DNA from: an uncultured Prevotella sp.
GTDB lineage: Bacteria; Bacteroidota; Bacteroidia; Bacteroidales; Bacteroidaceae
Direction: 5' to 3'
Assembly: GCA_905210845.1 (NCBI GenBank)
Contig: CAJLYG010000005.1
Location: forward strand, 1 to 42,412
Length of the DNA: 42,412 nt
Shown: in pieces, positions 1 to 9,631 of the stretch
Layout: every line of letters starts with the position of its first letter
How positions within the stretch are numbered: the first letter of the stretch is position 1
The notes under the pieces: generated by a model
Seen by the model: the letters and a program-made list of their open reading frames with translations, nothing else
The model's database searches: none
What the model was told of the DNA's origin: nothing
Program-made: the position numbers and the translations under genes

Positions 1-1
1 A

Positions 2-2830
2 TGGGAGCAGCAGTTTTCAGTCGGCTATGAGGATCGTGAGGTCAAGGCTTCTGAGAACATGAGCATTACGTTGAAGAGTGATGTGGAAGACCTGAATGAG
101 GTAGTTGTGATTGGTTATGGAACACAAAAGAAGAGTGACCTGACAGGTGCTGTGGTTTCCGTTAGTGAAGGTAATTTTACGGAGGGCGTTACGACGAATG
201 CATTCCAGATGATTAATGGTAAGGCTGCTGGCGTTAATATCAGTCAGACGAACTCAGCCCCAGGTTCTTCTACGAAAATACAGATTCGTGGTGCAGGTTC
301 AATCAATAGCAGCAATAGCGCATTGGTTGTTGTCGATGGGCTTCCTGGAGTAGATCCTTCTTCCATAAACTCGAATGATATTAAATCCATTGAAGTGTTG
401 AAAGATGCTTCTGCTGCAGCTATCTATGGTACTCGTGCGGCCAATGGTGTCGTATTGATTACGACGAAAAGTGGCGCAAAAGGAAGGCTAACTGTTAAGT
501 TTGGCGCAGAAATGGGATTGCAATCCGTAGAAAAGAAATTAGATGTTCTCAATGCGAAGCAGTATATGGAGACTTTGAATGCCATTCGTCTCGAGTCAGG
601 GAATGCTGATGGCACGATGTTTACGCAAGACCAGATAAATGCTGCTGGTGAGGGCACAAATTGGCAGGAAGAGGTCTTCCGTAATGGAGCTCCTGTACAG
701 ACGTATAGAATAGGATTTTCTGGCGGAGGCGACAAACATACTTTCTATGTAGGCTTAGGCTTGATGGATCAAAAAGGTATCGTAAAGAGGTCAGGTCTAA
801 AGAAGTATAACGTAAGGGCTAATATTAATTTAGAGCCGACAAGCTTCTTGCGCTTTAAGTTCAATATGAACTTTACGCGCAATGATGTGAATGCGATTTA
901 TAACAATTCAGATGGGGTAAATGAGAATGCTGGCGTTATTAACTCTGCTGTTCAATTTGATCCGACTCTTCCCAAGGATAGAGACTCTTCAACAGGTCGT
1001 TATTATACCAACTCTTATATTTCTTTGGATAATCCATTGGCTTTGTTAAATGGGATAGACCAAGATAACCATACGAATAACTTCTATGGGACGTTTGTTA
1101 CTGAGTTGGAGCCCATCAAAGATTTGGTGTTTACAGCTCGAGTAGGAACGACTTTAGATTCTTATATGAACAATTATTACCGTACACGAGAAACAATCAA
1201 TGGCCTATCTGCAGGTGGCGTAGGATCCAAGACGAGTGGAGATAATACTCAGTGGTTGTTGGAATTCTTGGCAAATTATAAGAAATCATTTAATCATGTT
1301 CATGATTTTTCGATTTTATTAGGTGCTACTTATGAGCAATTCCTGGAACAGTATGTTTATGGGAAGGGACAAGGCTTTTTATCTGATGTCCTTCTGTATA
1401 ATAGCTTGCAAAGTGGTGATACTGTTAATGGTGATGATGTGTCTTCAAATAAGAGTCGTAACAGATTGAATGGCTTCCTTGGACGTTTCAATTATAACTA
1501 CAAGGAAAGGTATCTGTTGACTGCATCTTTCCGTTATGATGGGACATCAAGGTTTTCTGACCAGCATAAATATGCATTCTTCCCATCCTTGGCTTTAGCA
1601 TGGCGTATTACGGAAGAGCCCTTTATGAAGAAGTTTCCAAGTTTAAGCCAACTGAAACTTAGGGTTGGATACGGACAGTTAGGTAATCAAGGCATTAGCA
1701 ACTATCAAACATTAAAGACCTTAGTGTCAGGAGGGTCCGCTGTGTTTGGCAATACCTTGGAGCAAGGAGTCGTGCTTGCCAGATTGCAGAATACGAATCT
1801 GAAATGGGAGACAACTGAAGAATCTAATATTGGTATCGATTTTGGGTTCCTTAATAATAGGATCTCTGGTACGATTGACTTGTATAGCCGAGATACAAAA
1901 AATCAGCTTTTCAATAAGCCTCTGCCGTCTTCAATAGGCTTCTCATCCATTAAAGTAAATGCTGGCAAGGTAAGAAACTCTGGTGTTGATTTTACATTGA
2001 ATACGGTGAATATTGAAAATCCGCATTTCCATTGGGACACAAGTCTGAATTTCTCTTATTTGAAGAATAAAGTGATTGACCTTCCTGACTACATGCCACA
2101 ATTGATAACAGGATACATTGCTTCTTTTGTGTCTAATTATAACATCACGAGGGTGGGCGATCCTATTTATTCTTTCTATGGTTACAAGGTGGATGGAGTG
2201 TTCCAGACAAACGATGATATCGCTCATTCTGCTCAACCTAATGCTAAGCCAGGGTACTTGAAGTTCCATGACGAGAATGGAGATGGACATATATCTCCTG
2301 AAGATAAAGTGATTTTAGGAAAGCCTTTCCCTGATATAACATTTGGACTGACGAATACTTTAAGATACAAAGGCTTGACCTTAAGTGTCTTCTTGCAAGG
2401 CGTTTCCGGCATTAGTACATTGGATGTAAATGTCCTTGAGGCGTTGTATCCTACTAATGAATATCGTAACAGGTTGGCTAAATATTATCTCAATAGGTGG
2501 ACAACCTCTCATCCTACCGATAAATATCCAAGTGGGGTTAATTCGTCAGAATATGGTGGTCAATATTCTGTCAACTCCTTAACAGTAGCAGATGCTTCTT
2601 TCTTTAGGATTAAAAATATCAGTTTGACGTATGACATACCTTTGAAGAATAAAAACATCTTTCAAGCTGCCCAAGTGTATGCTGCAGTGGATAATCTTGC
2701 TACATTTACCAGCTATGATGGCTTTGACCCAGATGCGAGTGCGACGGGATCTACTTCCGTGTCTAAAGTCAATTATAATAGCTATCCTTTAGCGAGAACT
2801 TTTAGATTCGGTGTAAACTTAACATTCTAA
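2..2830 (+). CDS. SusC-like TonB-dependent outer-membrane receptor, 5' end outside the window
   Basis: This is the outer-membrane channel of a SusC/SusD pair, which imports oligosaccharides using TonB energy. The frame is open from base 2, so the gene starts upstream and the ATG at 59 is internal. The codons before it (WEQQFSVGYEDREVKA) are the end of a carboxypeptidase-regulatory-like domain. Next come the TonB-box stretch LNEVVVIGYGTQKKSDLTGA, the plug (GKAAGVNI, IQIRGAGS, VVVDGLPGVDP, IEVLKDASAAAIYGTRAANGVVLITT) and a long beta-barrel ending in aromatic FGVNLTF, as expected for an outer-membrane protein. The SusD gene follows after 12 bases, so the two are co-transcribed. The neighbouring fucosidase and sulfatase suggest a fucosylated, sulfated ligand, which is inference. 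Whether it has an STN domain cannot be seen. Confidence 0.95.
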   Translation, partial: WEQQFSVGYEDREVKASENMSITLKSDVEDLNEVVVIGYGTQKKSDLTGAVVSVSEGNFTEGVTTNAFQMINGKAAGVNISQTNSAPGSSTKIQIRGAGSINSSNSALVVVDGLPGVDPSSINSNDIKSIEVLKDASAAAIYGTRAANGVVLITTKSGAKGRLTVKFGAEMGLQSVEKKLDVLNAKQYMETLNAIRLESGNADGTMFTQDQINAAGEGTNWQEEVFRNGAPVQTYRIGFSGGGDKHTFYVGLGLMDQKGIVKRSGLKKYNVRANINLEPTSFLRFKFNMNFTRNDVNAIYNNSDGVNENAGVINSAVQFDPTLPKDRDSSTGRYYTNSYISLDNPLALLNGIDQDNHTNNFYGTFVTELEPIKDLVFTARVGTTLDSYMNNYYRTRETINGLSAGGVGSKTSGDNTQWLLEFLANYKKSFNHVHDFSILLGATYEQFLEQYVYGKGQGFLSDVLLYNSLQSGDTVNGDDVSSNKSRNRLNGFLGRFNYNYKERYLLTASFRYDGTSRFSDQHKYAFFPSLALAWRITEEPFMKKFPSLSQLKLRVGYGQLGNQGISNYQTLKTLVSGGSAVFGNTLEQGVVLARLQNTNLKWETTEESNIGIDFGFLNNRISGTIDLYSRDTKNQLFNKPLPSSIGFSSIKVNAGKVRNSGVDFTLNTVNIENPHFHWDTSLNFSYLKNKVIDLPDYMPQLITGYIASFVSNYNITRVGDPIYSFYGYKVDGVFQTNDDIAHSAQPNAKPGYLKFHDENGDGHISPEDKVILGKPFPDITFGLTNTLRYKGLTLSVFLQGVSGISTLDVNVLEALYPTNEYRNRLAKYYLNRWTTSHPTDKYPSGVNSSEYGGQYSVNSLTVADASFFRIKNISLTYDIPLKNKNIFQAAQVYAAVDNLATFTSYDGFDPDASATGSTSVSKVNYNSYPLARTFRFGVNLTF

Positions 2831-2842
2831 ATACAGACAAAT

Positions 2843-4330
2843 ATGAAAAATATCAATCAATATATTCAGGCTGTAACATGGCTGATGTGTTTGATCCTTT
2901 TACCCAGTTGTAAAGGTTTCTTGAGTGAGGAGGTATATACGGAATATAACCCAAGTGCTTTCCTTTCGGATAAGGCTGGGGTGGATGCACTTTTGGCAGG
3001 TGCTTATTCAAGGTCAAGGATTGTACAGTATGATGCTCGCAATTACACCTATATGATGAATGAGTTTTGCACGGATATCGCTTTCGAGACAGGAGGTGGT
3101 CTTGAAAGAAATTGTGTTCCGTATATTAATTTCTCTTGGCAAGTTGATGATCAGTTCCTGAACAGTTTCTGGACAAAGATGTATGCTGCTATATCCAGTG
3201 CTAATTCTGTATTAAGCGTAGCAAACAGCCTTTCAAGTTTATCAGAGCCAGAAGTGAATGCCATCAAGGGAGAGGCAAGGTTTATTAGGTCGGCATCCTA
3301 TTATTTCTTGTTTAATATATTCGGGCCTGTTCCTATCATAGAGATTCCAGACAATGCGTCTCCTGATGAAATAGAAAAAATCGGTAATTCTACGGCAAGA
3401 GCCTCTGAGACAGATATGGTTCAATACATGATAGATGACCTGACCTTTGCTGCAGAAAATCTTCCCGTGCAAGAAGATCCTATCGGGAAGGCAACCAAAG
3501 GCTCTGCTTTGGCCGTATTGACGAAACTTTATTTGCATCAGAAAAATTGGGAGAAAGTCGTGGAAACAGCCCAAAAGATTATCGACTTGAAGTATTATTC
3601 TCTATATAGTGACTATACGAAGTTGTTTTCCGTTGATGGTGAGAACAATAAAGAGTTCATTTATAGAGCACCTTGTATCGCCAAAAGCGGATATGCCAAT
3701 AATTACATGGCACATGTCTTTCCTCCAAACTATCCCATTCAAAATAATTGGGCAAATTTCGGAGCTCAGTTTAGGACGTACAATGCATTCTATGATACCT
3801 TTAGTGCTAATGATATTAGACGTACCTTGCTCATTACGCATTATGTCAATCAATCAGGGAAAGAGGTCGAATTATATAAAGACAAAGATGGACATGAATT
3901 GAATAATGTCAGAAGCTTTAAATATTGGCCCGACCCAAATGCAGTCGGTGAGAGTCAAGGGAATGATATCGTTTATATTCGTTATGCTGATATCTTGCTA
4001 TGTAAAGCAGAAGCCTTGAATGAGTTGGAAGGACCTAACAAGGAGAGTATCGATTTGATTAATATGATTCGTGATAGGGCAAAGACGGATGAAATAACCT
4101 TGGCACAATATCCAACGAAGGAAGCCTTGCGAGATTTTATCCTCGCAGAAAGAGGGCGTGAATTCTATAGCGAAGGACTACGTCGGGAAGATTTAATCCG
4201 CCATGGTAAGTTTATCTCCAATGCTATATCACGGGGCAAAAATGCCAAGGATTATCAAGTCCTATATCCTATACCTCTGACACAGATGCAAGCAAATAGC
4301 AGCCTCGTGCAGAATAAGGGCTATGAGTAG
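2843..4330 (+). CDS. SusD/RagB-like glycan-binding lipoprotein
   Basis: This is a surface lipoprotein that caps the SusC channel and binds glycan. The N-terminus is a lipoprotein signal with the lipobox LPSC, lipidated Cys23, followed by the SusD-typical KGFLSEEVYTEYNPSAFLSD. The TPR-like helical region (GEARFIRSASYYFLFNIFG, KGSALAVLTKLYLHQKNW) and the C-terminal RGREFYSEGLRREDLIRHGK are family hallmarks. The length of 495 residues is normal for the family. It lies 12 bases after its SusC and about 56 bases before the GH29 gene, in one plus-strand operon. The exact ligand cannot be read from the sequence. Confidence 0.95.
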   Translation: MKNINQYIQAVTWLMCLILLPSCKGFLSEEVYTEYNPSAFLSDKAGVDALLAGAYSRSRIVQYDARNYTYMMNEFCTDIAFETGGGLERNCVPYINFSWQVDDQFLNSFWTKMYAAISSANSVLSVANSLSSLSEPEVNAIKGEARFIRSASYYFLFNIFGPVPIIEIPDNASPDEIEKIGNSTARASETDMVQYMIDDLTFAAENLPVQEDPIGKATKGSALAVLTKLYLHQKNWEKVVETAQKIIDLKYYSLYSDYTKLFSVDGENNKEFIYRAPCIAKSGYANNYMAHVFPPNYPIQNNWANFGAQFRTYNAFYDTFSANDIRRTLLITHYVNQSGKEVELYKDKDGHELNNVRSFKYWPDPNAVGESQGNDIVYIRYADILLCKAEALNELEGPNKESIDLINMIRDRAKTDEITLAQYPTKEALRDFILAERGREFYSEGLRREDLIRHGKFISNAISRGKNAKDYQVLYPIPLTQMQANSSLVQNKGYE

Positions 4331-4386
4331 AAGTCAAGGAATAACACATAGGGAGATCCATCGTGATCTCTCTATGTCGTGAAAAG

Positions 4387-5775
4387 ATGATGATGAAACG
4401 ATTCTTAATTATAATTTTCCTGTTTGATCTTTGTGCCTGCTTTGCACAAGGCACAGGGCTCGTACTTCCTAAGGAAAACCAAGTGGAATGGCAAAATGCG
4501 GAAATAGGAGCACTCTTTAGCTATGATATCCATGTGTTTGATGGGAAAAGATATGTGCAGAGCACAAACCGGATAACACCTCCGGTTAATTATAATATTT
4601 TTTATCCGAAGCATCTGGATACAGATCAGTGGGTACTTGCGGCAAAGAGTGCAGGATGTAAGTTCGCCATCATAACAGCCACTCATGAAACAGGTTTTGG
4701 TCTTTGGCAAAGTGATTATAATCCTTTCTGTATGAAATGTCTACAATGGAAAGATGGAAAAGGAGATATCATAAGGGATTTTGTCAATTCTTGCCGTAAA
4801 TATGGGGTAAAGCCTGGTATCTATATCGGCATTAGATGGAATGCATTTTTAGGCATTTATAATTTTAAGGTAGATGGAAACGGTCCTTTCGCAAATAATA
4901 GGCAACAGTGGTATAAGAAATACTGTGTGTCCATCGTTAAGGAACTGTGTACAAAATATGGGAAGTTGTTTCTTGTATGGTTTGATGGTGGTGCGGATGA
5001 TCCAAATGGTTTAGGTCCGGATGTAGAACCTATTATCAAGGAATATCAACCCAATTGCTTGTTTTATCACAATGTGAATCGAGCAGATATTAGATGGGGA
5101 GGTTCTGAGAGTGGGAGTGTTCCTTATCCTTGTTGGTCTACATTCCCGACATGCTTTAGCCATGGCAATCAGACGGAATCTGTCAAAGATTATCAGAATA
5201 TCCTATCGCATGGTACTCCTGATGGTAAGTATTGGATGCCTGCAATGGCTGATTTCCCATTGCGAGGATATCATCATCGACATGAATGGTTTTGGGAACC
5301 AGAAGATGATGATGCAGTATTTCCTGTCAAAGATCTTCTGGCTAAATATGAGGAATCTGTTGGCAGAAATGCGACGATGGTCATAGGGCTAACGGCTGAT
5401 ACGGCAGGTTTAATACCTGAATGTGATGTCAAGAGACTGAAGGAATTTGGGGATTCTATTCAATACCGGTTCTCACATCCTATTGCAAAGTCAGAGAATT
5501 GTCATATTAAGATGAAAAAGGATGAGACTATCAACTGTTATCTTCTTCAGGAAGATATACGTCAGGGCCAGCGAGTACGGAGGTATACGGTGCAAGCAAA
5601 AGTCGGTGGTCGATGGAGGACGATTGATGTGGGATCGTGCATTGGTCACAAAAGAATCTGTAGGATTCCAGACATAAAAACTCATGAGTTAAGATTGATC
5701 GTGAGCGAGAAAATAGCAAAACCTTTAATAACGAATTTTTCTGTTTATAATTTAAGCAAGAATGATGATGAATAA
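4387..5775 (+). CDS. Secreted GH29 alpha-L-fucosidase
   Basis: Predicted retaining exo-alpha-L-fucosidase that removes terminal fucose from glycans, probably in the periplasm. I chose the ATG at 4387 (a run of three ATGs; 4390 and 4393 are possible), because a GTG at 4363 would put charged residues before the signal peptide FLIIIFLFDLCACFAQG. The protein is about 462 residues. GH29 signs are the substrate-binding motif THETGFGLW near residues 99-107 and LFLVWFDGG with the likely nucleophile Asp near residue 200. The later RWGGSESG...PCWSTF is reminiscent of the 1,3/1,4-fucosidase subfamily, but that assignment is weak. The C-terminal beta domain is short. The stop codon overlaps the ATG cluster of the sulfatase gene, so the two are likely translationally coupled. 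Confidence 0.88.
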   Translation: MMMKRFLIIIFLFDLCACFAQGTGLVLPKENQVEWQNAEIGALFSYDIHVFDGKRYVQSTNRITPPVNYNIFYPKHLDTDQWVLAAKSAGCKFAIITATHETGFGLWQSDYNPFCMKCLQWKDGKGDIIRDFVNSCRKYGVKPGIYIGIRWNAFLGIYNFKVDGNGPFANNRQQWYKKYCVSIVKELCTKYGKLFLVWFDGGADDPNGLGPDVEPIIKEYQPNCLFYHNVNRADIRWGGSESGSVPYPCWSTFPTCFSHGNQTESVKDYQNILSHGTPDGKYWMPAMADFPLRGYHHRHEWFWEPEDDDAVFPVKDLLAKYEESVGRNATMVIGLTADTAGLIPECDVKRLKEFGDSIQYRFSHPIAKSENCHIKMKKDETINCYLLQEDIRQGQRVRRYTVQAKVGGRWRTIDVGSCIGHKRICRIPDIKTHELRLIVSEKIAKPLITNFSVYNLSKNDDE

Positions 5776-7306
5776 GTTCTATTTTACAGCATTATCGTCT
5801 TTGATGGCTGCTCCATCCGTTGCAGCTGGTGCAAATGTGACGACGCAGAGACCTAATATCATCCTTTTTATGGTGGATGACATGGGTTGGGAAGATACAT
5901 CCCTGCCCTTTTGGGACAAACGCACGAAATACAATGATGTTTACGAGACGCCTAATATGGAGCGACTTGCCAAGCAAGGGATGATGTTCACCCAGGCTTA
6001 TGCTACTCCTATCAGTTCCCCAAGCCGTTGCAGTTTGATGACGGGGTCGAATGCGGTGAGACATCGGGTGACCAACTGGACGTTGGAGAGAAATGTCAAG
6101 ACGGATAGCAAGGACGACCAGCTGACAGTCCCCGAATGGAATTACAACGGGATCAGCCAGGTCCCGGGCGTGAACAATACGTACGTAGCCAAGTCGTTTG
6201 TGGAGATCCTGAAGGAGAATGGATATCATACAATACATTGTGGCAAGGCTCACTGGGGTGCCATGGATACACCGGGGGAGAACCCAGCCCATTGGGGATT
6301 CGAGGTGAACATCGCTGGTCATGCAGGGGGTGCGCCGGCTACCTATCTGAGCGAGGACAATTACGGGCATAAGCGAGATGGATCAGCTTATTCGAAATTT
6401 GCTGTCCCAGGTCTGGAAAAGTATTGGGGAACAGGCACGTTCCTGACGGAGGCATTGACAAAGGAGGCATTGGGTGCCCTGGACAAGGCTAAGAAGTATA
6501 ACCAGCCCTTCTATCTCTACATGGCACATTATGCCATCCATATTCCCATAGACAAGGACATGCGGTATTACCCGAAATATATCAGGAAGGGATTGTCAGA
6601 CAAGGAGGCCGCCTATGCTTCCCTGATCGAGGGCATGGACCATAGCTTAGGCGAGATCCTGGATTGGTTGGACAAGAACGGTGAGGCAGACAATACCATC
6701 GTTATCTTCATGAGCGATAATGGGGGATATGCTACGGGTGCTGCCTGGCGGGATGCTCCCTTATATACGCAGAACTATCCGTTGACGTGCGGGAAGGGCT
6801 CCTTGTACGAAGGGGGTATTCGCGAGCCGATGATTGTGAAGTGGCCAGGGAAAGTTGATGGTGGGACGAGATGTGGCAAGTACGTCATGATCGAAGACTT
6901 CTATCCTTCTATTCTTGAGATGGCAGGCATCACGAGGTATGAAGTGCCTCAGGTAGTGGATGGCAAGAGCTTCGTTCCCTTGCTGACTGGCACGGGTGAT
7001 CCCTCCAAGGGCAGGCCCTTGGTATGGAATTATCCCAATGTATGGGGCGATACCGGTCCGGACATCAGCCTGAACTGTGCGATCAGGAAAGGTGACTGGA
7101 AGTTAATCTATAGCTATAAGACGGGTAAGAAGGAACTGTTCAATATCCCTGAGGATATCAGCGAGAAGCACGATCTGTCGGGCGAACGTCCTGACCTGGT
7201 TCGGTCTTTGTCTAAAGACTTAGGAGGCTACTTGCGAAGGGTGGGTGGCCAGCGTCCCTCTCACAAGGATGGCACTCCCTGCCCATGGCCAGATGAGGCC
7301 AGGTAG
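5762..7306 (+). CDS. Secreted S1-family sulfatase, serine type
   Basis: Predicted sulfate-ester hydrolase acting on sulfated sugars in the periplasm. It has a signal peptide (about residues 1-24), then PNIILFMVDDMGW with the metal ligands Asp39-Asp40. The sulfatase signature is SSPSRCSLMTG, in which Ser85 is the formylglycine precursor (S-x-P-S-R). This is the serine form, which is matured by a radical-SAM anSME; no anSME gene is in the window. Later family motifs are CGKAHWG, FMSDNGGY and YEGGIREPMIVKWPG. The 514-residue length and the C-terminal WPDEAR look complete. Three ATGs (5762, 5765, 5768) overlap the GH29 stop codon at 5773-5775, which suggests coupled translation. Base composition is visibly richer in G+C than the GH29 and SusC/D genes before it, a possible sign of separate acquisition. 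Confidence 0.93.
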   Translation: MMMNKFYFTALSSLMAAPSVAAGANVTTQRPNIILFMVDDMGWEDTSLPFWDKRTKYNDVYETPNMERLAKQGMMFTQAYATPISSPSRCSLMTGSNAVRHRVTNWTLERNVKTDSKDDQLTVPEWNYNGISQVPGVNNTYVAKSFVEILKENGYHTIHCGKAHWGAMDTPGENPAHWGFEVNIAGHAGGAPATYLSEDNYGHKRDGSAYSKFAVPGLEKYWGTGTFLTEALTKEALGALDKAKKYNQPFYLYMAHYAIHIPIDKDMRYYPKYIRKGLSDKEAAYASLIEGMDHSLGEILDWLDKNGEADNTIVIFMSDNGGYATGAAWRDAPLYTQNYPLTCGKGSLYEGGIREPMIVKWPGKVDGGTRCGKYVMIEDFYPSILEMAGITRYEVPQVVDGKSFVPLLTGTGDPSKGRPLVWNYPNVWGDTGPDISLNCAIRKGDWKLIYSYKTGKKELFNIPEDISEKHDLSGERPDLVRSLSKDLGGYLRRVGGQRPSHKDGTPCPWPDEAR

Positions 7307-7320
7307 CTTTCTGCTTATCT

Positions 7321-7809
7321 TTGACAGCCAACAGGTCGATAGTTGACTTCGCCGAGCAGGATGGGTATACTTATTATTTCTGTGGTCCATTGCAGGTTTA
7401 CAAACGTGCACGTTTTTGCACTTCAAACAATATGAGAGGCATCTTCTACTGGGACATGGGCAACGATGTGCCCGTTGATCATCCATACAATATGGCAAAA
7501 TGGGCTTCGTATGGTCTTAATGCAAATGTCGATCCGATCGTTATCTCTGTCACGCCCCATTATCCTACAGGCATCAAGAAAAGCGATTCTGATCCAGTCC
7601 AGCTGATGGTAAGCAGCGACGGTATGATGAAGGTTTCTGGGGGAAAAACTGTCAAGCAGCTCTTCGTCTACTCTATTGACGGTATGAAAATCGCTGGGAC
7701 GCCAAGCGATTCTCTATCTATCAAAGATCTCAGGAAGAACAACTATATTGTGAAGATAGTATTTGAAGGAGGACAAACAGAATCGATCAAGTGGATGAAA
7801 TGTGATTAG
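7321..7809 (+). pseudogene. C-terminal remnant of a secreted, probably glycan-acting TIM-barrel protein
   Basis: This open stretch of about 162 codons begins only 14 bases after the sulfatase stop, has no good start (TTG) and no signal peptide, and is closed upstream by a stop at 7294. The motif MRGIFYWDMGNDV followed by AKWASYGLNANVD looks like the last strand and helix of a TIM-barrel glycosidase, perhaps GH18-like; the family is uncertain. Residues 95-162 (LFVYSIDGMKI...LSIKDLRKNNYIVKIVFEGGQ) resemble the C-terminal sorting-type beta domain at the end of many Bacteroidota secreted proteins. I infer that the 5' part of the gene was lost by a deletion or recombination at about 7306-7325. It could still be translated by read-through, but the product would lack catalytic parts. 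Confidence 0.55.
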
Positions 7810-7849
7810 GCTTAATTCCGTTATTCGATCGTTCCTCTTATAAGAGTAA

Positions 7850-7884
7850 AGGGTGTATCATCGCTTGATAGAATGGTACACCCT
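7850..7884. terminator. Hairpin between convergent operons
   Basis: An 8-base perfect stem, AGGGTGTA at 7850-7857 pairing with TACACCCT at 7877-7884, has a 19-base loop and is followed by CTTTCG. It lies between the plus-strand PUL (ends 7809) and the minus-strand SusD gene (ends 7949), so it probably stops transcription from one or both sides. A 12-base palindrome CTCTTATAAGAG lies just before it at 7835-7846. Confidence 0.55.
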
Positions 7885-7948
7885 CTTTCGTGATTCTTTA
7901 TATGATCATCAAATAATAATCACTTTGCTTCAACAGTAAATGTCCCAA

Positions 7949-9619
7949 CTAATCATATCCTGCTGTCTGAGTAAGGTTAGGATTGGTAGTAAGCTGTGCG
8001 TCTGGTATTGGCAGATAGCGCATATACGGCTTAAATACAAGTCTGTCAAGTGTGCGTTCTGCCTCATTTTCAGCAGTTGGTGCTATGATCATGGCACGTC
8101 GATCGGGATCGGGTTCGCTATAGTCGACAGTACCAATTGCATGATACCATTTGCCATTAAGAACAGTCTCAGCCAGCATTTTTCCATTCTTGTCATGCCA
8201 ACGCAACAGGTCAGGACGGCGCAGTCCCTCCCCAGCCAATTCAATACAACGCTCGCGTCGTATCAGTTCACGGCGTTTGTCCTGCGTGTTATATTTCTCA
8301 CGGTCAACCTTTATCTGTCCGCCACGTTGGCGTAACTCGTCAATATAGTTAAAGGCTTCATCAATATTTTGGTTCTTTTCAATATCAATTTCGGCAATGG
8401 TAAGCAATACTTCTGCATATCTGAAAAGGATGGGGCATAGTTCGTCATCATCAAGCGAAGCCGAGTATTGAGATCTTGGTGTTGTGTATTTCGCCCAGAT
8501 CATACCCGTATGTGAAGAGTTGTTTTCCTTGTTCCAATAGTCGTAATTGGTTTTTCCATTGATCTTCTTGTCGAGTCCGTTGAACACACGTGTCTTGCCA
8601 TCAGATCCCACCCAGTCTTGTCCAGAGTATACGATTGTGTTCTTCAAACGTGGGTCACGATTGGCAAATGGGTGTGTAGGGTCATAACCAGATCCTTCTT
8701 CGTTGGGCATTAAACCATTCTTCATCTCGAACATGTCAACAAGATTTTGAGTTGGCACGAATGAAGCCCATCCACCATCAGCGTTGTTGAATAAACGGAT
8801 GGTATTAGAGAACGCATAAGTTGTTGGCAGGTGCTGCATGGAGCAGATGATTTCTTTAGAATCGCGTCCCTTTAGGCTGAATAATTCAAGGAAAGACAAA
8901 TTCTTTTCTATTTCGTACATTCCCAGATTCTGAATATCGCGGGCTGCTTGAAGAGCCAAATCGAGATCTCCCCAATATAACGAAGCTCTCATTTTGATTG
9001 CGAGAGCAGTACCCTTGGCAATACGACCACGTGTGGCAGGCCGTTTGTTTAACTCATTTACAGCCAGGTCAAGTTCGTCATATACAAACTGTTTCACTTT
9101 CTCTTCGCTGTCTCGTGGCAACATGGCATCTTCAGCGAGCTGTGGCAGGTCGGTGATAAGAGGAACACCGCCAAACCAGTAGTTCATCTGGAAGTAACGG
9201 TAAGCGCGTATTGTGCGTACCTGTCCCATCAAGTCTTTTTTAACAGCGTCACTAATTCCTTGCACCTGATCAATGTTGGCAAGAAAGTTATTACAGCGGC
9301 GTATGGTTGAGTAGTTGTAATATGCTACTGTACTTGAACGTGACATAGAGCCGTTGCCTACATATTTATATTTGCTTGACCCCGTGTGGCTATATGCAAT
9401 ATCCGACATACAGTCAGCGAAGAATACTTCTGAAGATCCTGTGGCAGGGCTGCACCAACTGGGGTAACAAGCCACAACAGCCTTTTCTGCGTCTGTTTGG
9501 GTCTTCCAGAAAGTTGCGGGCGAGAGTTCGTCCTTTGGAGCTGTTTCCAAAAAGTCAGAGCATGATGTAAGTATGCCTCCGACAAGCATAAGTGCGAAAA
9601 TAGAATATTTTGCTTTCAT
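7949..9619 (-). CDS. SusD/RagB-like glycan-binding lipoprotein (second pair)
   Basis: This is the surface partner of the SusC encoded just upstream at 9632-12946, with a 12-base gap. The lipoprotein signal ends in the lipobox LTSC with Cys20, followed by SDFLETAPKDELSPATFWKT. Conserved SusD segments are VRTIRAYRYFQMNYWFGGVPLI, GTALAIKMRASLYWGDLDLA, LCPILFRYAEVLLTIAEIDIE and RRELIRRERCIELAGEGLRR. The length of 556 residues is normal. It is the last gene of the unit controlled by the adjacent sigma/FecR pair. No glycosidase follows, so the ligand is unknown. Confidence 0.95.
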   Translation of the reverse strand: MKAKYSIFALMLVGGILTSCSDFLETAPKDELSPATFWKTQTDAEKAVVACYPSWCSPATGSSEVFFADCMSDIAYSHTGSSKYKYVGNGSMSRSSTVAYYNYSTIRRCNNFLANIDQVQGISDAVKKDLMGQVRTIRAYRYFQMNYWFGGVPLITDLPQLAEDAMLPRDSEEKVKQFVYDELDLAVNELNKRPATRGRIAKGTALAIKMRASLYWGDLDLALQAARDIQNLGMYEIEKNLSFLELFSLKGRDSKEIICSMQHLPTTYAFSNTIRLFNNADGGWASFVPTQNLVDMFEMKNGLMPNEEGSGYDPTHPFANRDPRLKNTIVYSGQDWVGSDGKTRVFNGLDKKINGKTNYDYWNKENNSSHTGMIWAKYTTPRSQYSASLDDDELCPILFRYAEVLLTIAEIDIEKNQNIDEAFNYIDELRQRGGQIKVDREKYNTQDKRRELIRRERCIELAGEGLRRPDLLRWHDKNGKMLAETVLNGKWYHAIGTVDYSEPDPDRRAMIIAPTAENEAERTLDRLVFKPYMRYLPIPDAQLTTNPNLTQTAGYD

Positions 9620-9631
9620 AATGTCAATCCT

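Noticed and set aside
5792..6370. Long minus-strand open frame inside the sulfatase gene
   Set aside because: It lies wholly opposite a well-supported gene, is rich in His, Arg and Cys as shadow frames are, and shows no domain.
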